Shown here: in pieces, positions 1-3,525 of the stretch
How positions within the stretch are numbered: position 1 is the first letter of the stretch
Layout: each line of letters opens with the position of its first letter
Assembly: GCA_014381795.1 (NCBI GenBank)
Contig: JACNKY010000343.1
Span: 1 to 5,723 of the forward strand
Length of the DNA: 5,723 nt
Direction of reading: 5' to 3'
Source of the DNA: Pseudomonadota bacterium
Lineage (GTDB): Bacteria > SAR324 > NAC60-12
Program-made: the position numbers and the translations under genes
The notes under the pieces: model-generated
The model's input: only the letters and a program-made list of their open reading frames with translations
Told to the model about the DNA's origin: nothing
The model's database searches: none

Positions 1-17
1 TTGTTAATGTGATTAGA

Positions 18-35
18 GACGGTTTTTTAACCGTC
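18..35. terminator. Perfect 7-bp hairpin, possible terminator of an upstream gene
   Basis: GACGGTT (18-24) and AACCGTC (29-35) are perfect inverted copies around a TTTT loop. There is no T-run after the stem on either strand, so it is not a textbook intrinsic terminator. Its place at the window edge, before a gene-free stretch, would suit the end of an upstream transcript. Confidence 0.35.
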
Positions 36-135
36 CATAACTCTTTGGTTTGCAAATTCAATAATACACCTTTATCATAATTTACTAATCAGAGCAAGAA
101 TTAGTCAATATAAATAAGATAAGTAGGGTTAAAAA

Positions 136-201
136 ATGATCCTTGTTGCTGAAAAAGTTATTTACTTAGAAAATGAGAACCTTGATCGTTTTATGAAGTG
201 A
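136..201 (+). CDS. Possible 21-residue small ORF (hypothetical)
   Basis: An ATG at 136 opens 21 codons ending in TGA at 199-201; the peptide begins MILVAEKVIY and ends NLDRFMK. A weak purine stretch (AGTAGGG, 122-128) precedes the start at a usable distance, and a TATAAA-like box lies at 109-114 without a recognisable -35 partner. The stop is followed within three bases by the hairpin at 204-227, an arrangement seen in leader peptides and small genes with their own terminator. I recognise no family. An ORF this short arises easily by chance in AT-rich DNA, so this is only a candidate. Confidence 0.15.
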   Translation: MILVAEKVIYLENENLDRFMK

Positions 202-203
202 CG

Positions 204-227
204 ACTACCAGGCAGAGCTCCGGTAGT
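204..227 (+). terminator. Hairpin after the small ORF, possible weak terminator
   Basis: ACTACC plus GG (204-212, with A210 bulged) pairs with CCGGTAGT (220-227) around the loop CAGAGCT, giving an 8-bp stem. The bases that follow (TTATATAAA) are AT-rich but not a true T-run, so termination would be weak. It could equally be a structured part of a leader RNA. Confidence 0.3.
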
Positions 228-274
228 TTATATAAACAGATATTTCTTGTGAAAAGCTTGTTTTTTTACGTTTA

Positions 275-302
275 TTGCATAATTTCTGTTTTTGCATAAT
301 TT
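275..302. repeat. 11-bp direct repeat upstream of ftsZ
   Basis: TTGCATAATTT occurs at 275-285 and again at 292-302, exactly 17 bases apart, about 40 bases upstream of the ftsZ promoter -35 box. A repeated site at this position could bind a regulator. No known operator is recognised and low-complexity AT DNA is an alternative explanation. Confidence 0.35.
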
Positions 303-343
303 GATATTTTTTTAAAAGCGTCAGGTCGACAGGAATCACTGCA

Positions 344-372
344 TTGATTAGAGTAAAACTACTGGATATTAT
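344..372 (+). promoter_or_regulatory. Predicted sigma70-type promoter of ftsZ (and likely bpt-moaC)
   Basis: TTGATT (344-349; four of six matches to TTGACA) is followed after exactly 17 bases by TATTAT (367-372; five of six matches to TATAAT). Transcription would start near 379, giving an ftsZ leader of about 55 bases. It is the best-matched promoter in the upstream region. Prediction by eye only. Confidence 0.5.
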
Positions 373-434
373 AAATACCTTAGGATTTATTTTCGAGACA
401 AATATATTACCTAATTTCTTTAGAGTTGAAATAC

Positions 435-1406
435 ATGGCAGAAAAACAAACCGGACAATTTTATCCTGTTCAGGAAGCATTTATTCCAATAATAAAAATA
501 ATTGGTGTTGGCGGGGCAGGGGGTAATGTGGTCACACAAATGGCTGAAGAAAATTTTGACCAGGTGGAGACTATAATCTGTAACACCGATATCAAAGCGT
601 TAAAGCGTAACAAATCACATAAAAAGATTGAACTTGGTAAAAAACTGACACGCGGTATGGGTGCGGGTGCACGTCCGGAAGTTGGTGAAGGTGCTGCAGA
701 AGAGAGCCTTGAGGAAATTAATGAAGCAATTGAAGGCGCGAACATGGTTTTCATTGCTGCCGGAATGGGTGGAGGAACAGGAACTGGTGCAGCTCCAACT
801 ATTGCAAGGATGGCAAAGGAAAAACAAATTCTCACGGTCGGCATTGTTACAATACCTTTTTCATTTGAAGGAACTAAGCGCAGAAGCTCAGGGATGGCAG
901 GTGTAGAGCGTCTACGTGAATTTACCGATACACTGCTCGTCATTCCAAACGATAAACTGCTTGATGCCAGTACACAGAACACGAGCTTCCTTGAGGCTTT
1001 TCACATGGTTGATATGGTGCTGATCAATGCCATCAGAGGAATTACCATGCTGCTCAGCGGAGTCGGTGACATCAATGTCGACTTTGCCGACGTACAGACC
1101 ATCATGAAAGGGATGGGAAAAGCCGTCATAGGACGAGGTGTGGCAAAAGGCAAGGACAGAGCACTGAATGCAGTGGAAGACGCTTTACATGGCTCTCTTA
1201 TGGAGGATACAGACATTCGCGGAGCAAAGGGTATTTTGGTGCATGTGAGTGGACCTAAAGACACGAGTGCTTTTGAAATTCAGGAAGCTATGTCGCTCAT
1301 AGAAGATATGGCAGACGAAGACGTTGAGTTAATCTGGGGGGCCACCTTTTCTGATTCTGCAAGAGATGAAGTTGCGATGACAGTTATTGCTACCGGATTG
1401 AGCTGA
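435..1406 (+). CDS. ftsZ: Cell division GTPase FtsZ, core domain only (no C-terminal tail)
   Basis: FtsZ is the tubulin-like GTPase that polymerises at mid-cell into the Z-ring. The protein has 323 residues from ATG 435. An in-frame TTG at 426 would add three residues; ATG is preferred, with AGAG (422-425) as a weak ribosome site. All core motifs are visible: the glycine-rich nucleotide loop GVGGAGGN (24-31), the tubulin signature GGGTGTG (112-118), PFSFEGTKR after it, and the T7 synergy loop NVDFAD with N214, D216 and D219, matching the E. coli catalytic N207/D209/D212. GTPase activity and polymerisation should therefore be intact. The chain ends at VIATGLS, where the E. coli globular core ends (about residue 316). 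The variable linker and the conserved C-terminal peptide that binds FtsA, ZipA and other partners are absent. No ftsA or ftsQ lies in the 434 bases upstream. The downstream neighbour is bpt, 50 bases away. Confidence 0.96.
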   Translation: MAEKQTGQFYPVQEAFIPIIKIIGVGGAGGNVVTQMAEENFDQVETIICNTDIKALKRNKSHKKIELGKKLTRGMGAGARPEVGEGAAEESLEEINEAIEGANMVFIAAGMGGGTGTGAAPTIARMAKEKQILTVGIVTIPFSFEGTKRRSSGMAGVERLREFTDTLLVIPNDKLLDASTQNTSFLEAFHMVDMVLINAIRGITMLLSGVGDINVDFADVQTIMKGMGKAVIGRGVAKGKDRALNAVEDALHGSLMEDTDIRGAKGILVHVSGPKDTSAFEIQEAMSLIEDMADEDVELIWGATFSDSARDEVAMTVIATGLS

Positions 1407-1456
1407 TTTAAGTTCTTTACGCCTTTTCACTTCTTCCTCTTTCCAGATCATTGAAA

Positions 1457-2197
1457 ATGAGCGGCATCCAGGTAAAGCTTTATCAGACAGACAATGGGCC
1501 TTGTCCATACTTGGATGACAAGACATGGCACAATCTTTCTTTCCAGACAAGTGAGCTTCCTCCAGACGGTTACACATCCTTACTGAATCAAGGTTTCCGT
1601 CGTAGCGGCCTTTCCATTTATCATCCAGTTTGTACAGGTTGTCAGTCATGCATTCCGATTCGTGTCGATGTACAAAATTTTTCGAAAAACAAAGGCCAGC
1701 GCCGTACTTGGCGTAAAAATAAGGATGTACTGGTTGAACACCATCCGCTAGAATTCAACCGGCTGGATTTTGAACTTTATCAGCGATATCAAAAAGATTG
1801 GCATAATCTTGAAACTCCTGTTGATGAATCAGAGTACTATGAATTTTTAATAGAATCTCCTGTTACTACAGAAATTTTGCGCTATTATTTAGCAGACAAA
1901 CTCATTGGTGTTGGTTGGATAGATCGTTTAGCAGAATTGATCAGTTCAGTTTATTTTGTTTTTGATCCGCAATTTGTCTCAAAGAGACTCGGAGTTTTTT
2001 CTCTACTTTATGAAATTGAATATGCCCGCTTTCTCAATATCCGCTGGTTATATTTAGGATATTGGGTAGAGAACTCGCCCAAAATGAATTACAAAGCAGA
2101 TTTTCAGCCTGCCCAAATTTTAAGCGATTCACGCTGGATACCTTTTAAAGCACAGCAAAGAAAAAACTCACCTGTTCCAGCGCACGCTAATGACTGA
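1457..2197 (+). CDS. bpt: Aspartate/glutamate leucyltransferase (Bpt, arginyltransferase family)
   Basis: Bpt transfers leucine from Leu-tRNA to the N-terminus of proteins beginning with Asp or Glu, marking them for ClpS/ClpAP degradation in the bacterial N-end rule pathway (cytoplasmic). The 246-residue product has the usual family length. The N-terminal ATE domain shows C16-P-Y-L, GFRRSG (46-51) and the cysteine cluster C59-x2-C62-x2-C65 followed by IPIRV. The C-terminal acyltransferase-like domain shows VYFVFDP, then LGVFSLLYEIEYAR and the hallmark LYLGYWVENSPKMNYKADFQP. Substrate class (leucyl rather than arginyl transfer) is inferred from the bacterial Bpt type. ATG 1457 is chosen over an in-frame TTG at 1451; there is no clear Shine-Dalgarno, and the 50 bases before it are pyrimidine-rich. 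It follows ftsZ without a visible terminator, and its end overlaps moaC by 8 bases. Confidence 0.93.
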   Translation: MSGIQVKLYQTDNGPCPYLDDKTWHNLSFQTSELPPDGYTSLLNQGFRRSGLSIYHPVCTGCQSCIPIRVDVQNFSKNKGQRRTWRKNKDVLVEHHPLEFNRLDFELYQRYQKDWHNLETPVDESEYYEFLIESPVTTEILRYYLADKLIGVGWIDRLAELISSVYFVFDPQFVSKRLGVFSLLYEIEYARFLNIRWLYLGYWVENSPKMNYKADFQPAQILSDSRWIPFKAQQRKNSPVPAHAND

Positions 2198-2684
2198 AGC
2201 CAAGAAAGAATTTACCCACCTTTCCGGTGGTGATGTACCACGGATGGTCGATATATCAGGAAAAAATGTAAATGAACGCACTGCGGTCGCAGTGGCTAGG
2301 ATTCATTTGGGACATGAACTCTCCGAACTATTGAAAGAATCCGGAAGCACAAAAAAAGGTCCTGTACTGCAAACAGCAGTAATTGGAGCTATTCAGGCAG
2401 CAAAGCGGACTTCCGAGTTGATCCCCATGTGCCACCCTTTACCGCTTTCAGGAGTGGATGTGGATATTGATCTGGAGGGTGAATATGCTGTTATTCAGGT
2501 TACAGCAAAAACTAGCGGGCGTACCGGGGTTGAGATGGAAGCACTTACAGCGGCATCTGTAGGGGCGCTGACAATTTACGATATGTGCAAGTCTGTCAGC
2601 AAAAGTATGGAAATCGAATCAATTTGTCTACTGGAAAAAACTGGAGGGAAATCAGGAGACTACCGGAAACAGAGAAAAATCTAA
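2190..2684 (+). CDS. moaC: Cyclic pyranopterin monophosphate synthase MoaC (molybdenum cofactor biosynthesis)
   Basis: MoaC converts the 3',8-cyclo-GTP made by the radical SAM enzyme MoaA into cyclic pyranopterin monophosphate, the first stable intermediate of molybdenum cofactor synthesis, in the cytoplasm. The 164-residue product spans the whole family. Visible signatures are MVDISGK (19-25), AAKRTSELIPMCHPLPL (70-86, catalytic-region H82), TGVEMEALTAASVGALTIYD (112-131), the active-site D131 and K134 in YDMCK, and the closing GGKSGDYR. These correspond to E. coli H77, D128 and K131. Its ATG lies inside the last codons of bpt (ATGACTGA, 2190-2197), which suggests translational coupling. No other moa or moe gene is in the window, so its pathway partners must be elsewhere. 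Confidence 0.97.
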   Translation: MTEAKKEFTHLSGGDVPRMVDISGKNVNERTAVAVARIHLGHELSELLKESGSTKKGPVLQTAVIGAIQAAKRTSELIPMCHPLPLSGVDVDIDLEGEYAVIQVTAKTSGRTGVEMEALTAASVGALTIYDMCKSVSKSMEIESICLLEKTGGKSGDYRKQRKI

Positions 2685-2707
2685 GCTGCCGTTCCAAAAC
2701 AATCACC

Positions 2708-3031
2708 CTAGTTGAATGAAACTTCCTGTCCCAGATTGTCTGAAAGCAGATCTGCCAAACATTGGTAAAATTCTTCCTGTTCAGCATTTGCGAACCAGAT
2801 TTCTTTATCCTGTTGAAATTTAAAATGCCAGCCTCTTGAATTTCCGGCCAGCCAAATTTCCTTGATTGCTCTCTGGGTGTTGATCACAATTTTTTTATTG
2901 TTTTTTTCAAAACTAACCATCAACTTGTCCGGCGTCGGGTCATAGTCAATTTCGTCTTCAAACTGGTCCAGTTTTTCCTCGACCCTTTCGAATAATTCAG
3001 AAACACGTTTAAAATATTCTTTATTTTCCAT
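2708..3031 (-). CDS. cyaY: Bacterial frataxin CyaY, iron-sulfur cluster assembly regulator
   Basis: CyaY binds iron and the cysteine desulfurase IscS and modulates the rate of Fe-S cluster assembly on IscU. The 107-residue product matches the E. coli length (106). It starts with an acidic amphipathic helix (about 5-31, with the cluster FEDEIDYD, 24-31) that fits the iron-binding ridge. It continues into the beta-sheet signature KIVINTQ (47-53) and the diagnostic segment IWLAGNSRGWHF (59-70), in which W60 matches the conserved tryptophan (E. coli W61). It ends EVSFN, like the end of E. coli CyaY. The gene is single and convergent with moaC (23 bases apart); no isc genes are present. The predicted promoter is at 3115-3143. 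There is no strong Shine-Dalgarno before ATG 3031. Confidence 0.93.
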   Translation of the reverse strand: MENKEYFKRVSELFERVEEKLDQFEDEIDYDPTPDKLMVSFEKNNKKIVINTQRAIKEIWLAGNSRGWHFKFQQDKEIWFANAEQEEFYQCLADLLSDNLGQEVSFN

Positions 3032-3114
3032 GGTTTATTTTATGTCTTTGATTGATGTTGTTTTTGTAAAAAACTTTTGCTATGAAGTAATGTATTTTTT
3101 TAAATCTGTGGTAA

Positions 3115-3143
3115 ATTATAAAAAATTATTACTTGGACACTAA
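3115..3143 (-). promoter_or_regulatory. Predicted cyaY promoter with a perfect TATAAT box
   Basis: On the minus strand, 3120-3115 reads TATAAT, a perfect -10 box, about 84 bases upstream of the cyaY start. The best -35 at 17-base spacing is TTAGTG (3143-3138), a poor match, so activity may depend on an activator or UP-like AT tracts. It would give a leader of roughly 77 bases. Confidence 0.4.
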
Positions 3144-3174
3144 GTGAATTGATACATGCTTAAACAAAAAATTT

Positions 3175-3187
3175 CTGTTTTAAACAG
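3175..3187. promoter_or_regulatory. 13-bp palindrome, possible operator
   Basis: CTGTTT and AAACAG flank a single T as perfect inverted arms, located about 55 bases upstream of the predicted cyaY -10 box. The symmetry suits a dimeric regulator. It does not match an operator I can name with confidence. Confidence 0.3.
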
Positions 3188-3231
3188 CTAGTTATTTAAC
3201 TTAAATCGCTTTAATGCGGAATGAGCAACCC

Positions 3232-3391
3232 CTAAGTTAGTCCAGCAAACCGTAAAACCTGCTCGAAGTCAGTTTGGTGTCCTTCATTATCCTTAACTTC
3301 CCGATTGCAGAACAGCTCAAAATGAGTGTTGCTGATCAGACTTACAAATTAGTTCATGTCTTGGTGTGAACGGAGAAAAATAAAAATACAT
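3232..3391 (-). pseudogene. Possible decayed or frameshifted small gene on the minus strand
   Basis: Two overlapping minus-strand reading frames look protein-like. One runs from an ATG at 3391 for 24 codons (PRHELICKSDQQHSF, stop at 3317-3319). The other is open from 3348 to a TAG at 3232-3234 and carries FELFCNREVKDNEGH, ending QVLRFAGLT. Dropping one T from the TTTT run at 3320-3323 (AAAT on the plus strand) would join them near the Phe codon into a single 52-residue chain. The second half is mixed in composition and rich in charged residues, unlike the AT-rich random DNA around it. I cannot assign a family; a remnant of a mobile-element or neighbouring gene is one possibility, chance is another. 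No terminal repeats or start signals support an intact gene. Confidence 0.25.
3303..3337. other. Imperfect long hairpin in the cyaY-M16 intergenic region
   Basis: GAT, CAG, AACA and CTCA (3303-3319) pair in order with TGAG, TGTT, CTG and ATC (3323-3337) around an AAA loop. The bulges are TG at 3306-3307, G3315 and G3331, giving 14 base pairs in all. There is no T-run on either side, so it is not an obvious terminator. It overlaps the possible decayed gene and could be a structured RNA or a chance fold. Confidence 0.3.
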
Positions 3392-3412
3392 AAAGTATCC
3401 TAAGCCGAGTCC

Positions 3413-3425
3413 ATTGATAGTCAAT
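3413..3425. promoter_or_regulatory. Short dyad ATTGA-TAG-TCAAT, possible operator
   Basis: Perfect 5-bp inverted arms (3413-3417 and 3421-3425) flank three bases, about 100 bases upstream of the M16 protease start and directly abutting the larger inverted repeat at 3425-3459. Position favours a binding site, but the site is short. Confidence 0.2.
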
Positions 3426-3459
3426 ACAAAAACACTTTCTTTCAAATTGCGTTTTTGTA
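3425..3459. promoter_or_regulatory. 9-bp inverted repeat upstream of the M16 protease
   Basis: TACAAAAAC (3425-3433) and GTTTTTGTA (3451-3459) are perfect inverted copies separated by 17 bases, about 65 bases before the M16 start codon. It may be an operator pair or, if transcribed, a weak hairpin in the leader. A TACAAT box at 3491-3496 could be the gene's -10, but no -35 accompanies it. Confidence 0.35.
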
Positions 3460-3525
3460 CAAATATTCCCAAAATGTAATGTATTAGACTTACAATTTAC
3501 TAACGTTACAACAGAGAAATTAATA

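Larger units (their letters stand above)
1..434. other. Gene-free region upstream of ftsZ
   Basis: No ORF with a recognisable product lies on either strand. The region holds two hairpins (18-35, 204-227), one 21-codon candidate ORF (136-201), an 11-bp direct repeat (275-302) and the predicted ftsZ promoter (344-372). A 91-codon minus-strand frame here (205-480) runs into ftsZ and has no family features. Confidence 0.6.
3032..3525. other. 494-base divergent intergenic region between cyaY and the M16 protease
   Basis: The region separates two divergent genes and so must hold both promoters. It contains the cyaY TATAAT box, palindromes at 3175-3187, 3413-3425 and 3425-3459, the long imperfect hairpin at 3303-3337 and a possible gene remnant at 3232-3391. 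I see no tRNA, rRNA, CRISPR or known riboswitch in it. Confidence 0.6.

Noticed and set aside
426..434. TTG start for ftsZ three codons upstream of ATG 435
   Set aside because: ATG is the stronger start and the family does not need the extra residues; the same reasoning applies to TTG 1451 in front of bpt.
205..480. A 91-codon minus-strand frame upstream of ftsZ
   Set aside because: It overlaps the ftsZ start and its promoter, has a composition typical of AT-rich noncoding DNA and no recognisable motif.
344..526. A 60-codon plus-strand frame running into ftsZ in another frame
   Set aside because: It starts at a TTG within the predicted -35 box and its second half is an out-of-frame reading of ftsZ.
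470..982. A 170-codon minus-strand frame opposite ftsZ
   Set aside because: It is the mirror of a strongly conserved ftsZ sequence, is rich in Ser/Pro/Ala from reversed Gly/Ala codons, and shows no family motif.
1407..1456. A lost FtsZ C-terminal tail in the ftsZ-bpt gap
   Set aside because: The in-frame continuation is only 15 residues (FKFFTPFHFF and onward) before another stop, and does not resemble a linker or the conserved tail peptide.
3032..3525. CRISPR array, tRNA or intact insertion sequence in the long intergenic region
   Set aside because: There are no regularly spaced repeats, no cloverleaf arms or TPsiC-like motif, and no paired terminal inverted repeats with a transposase.
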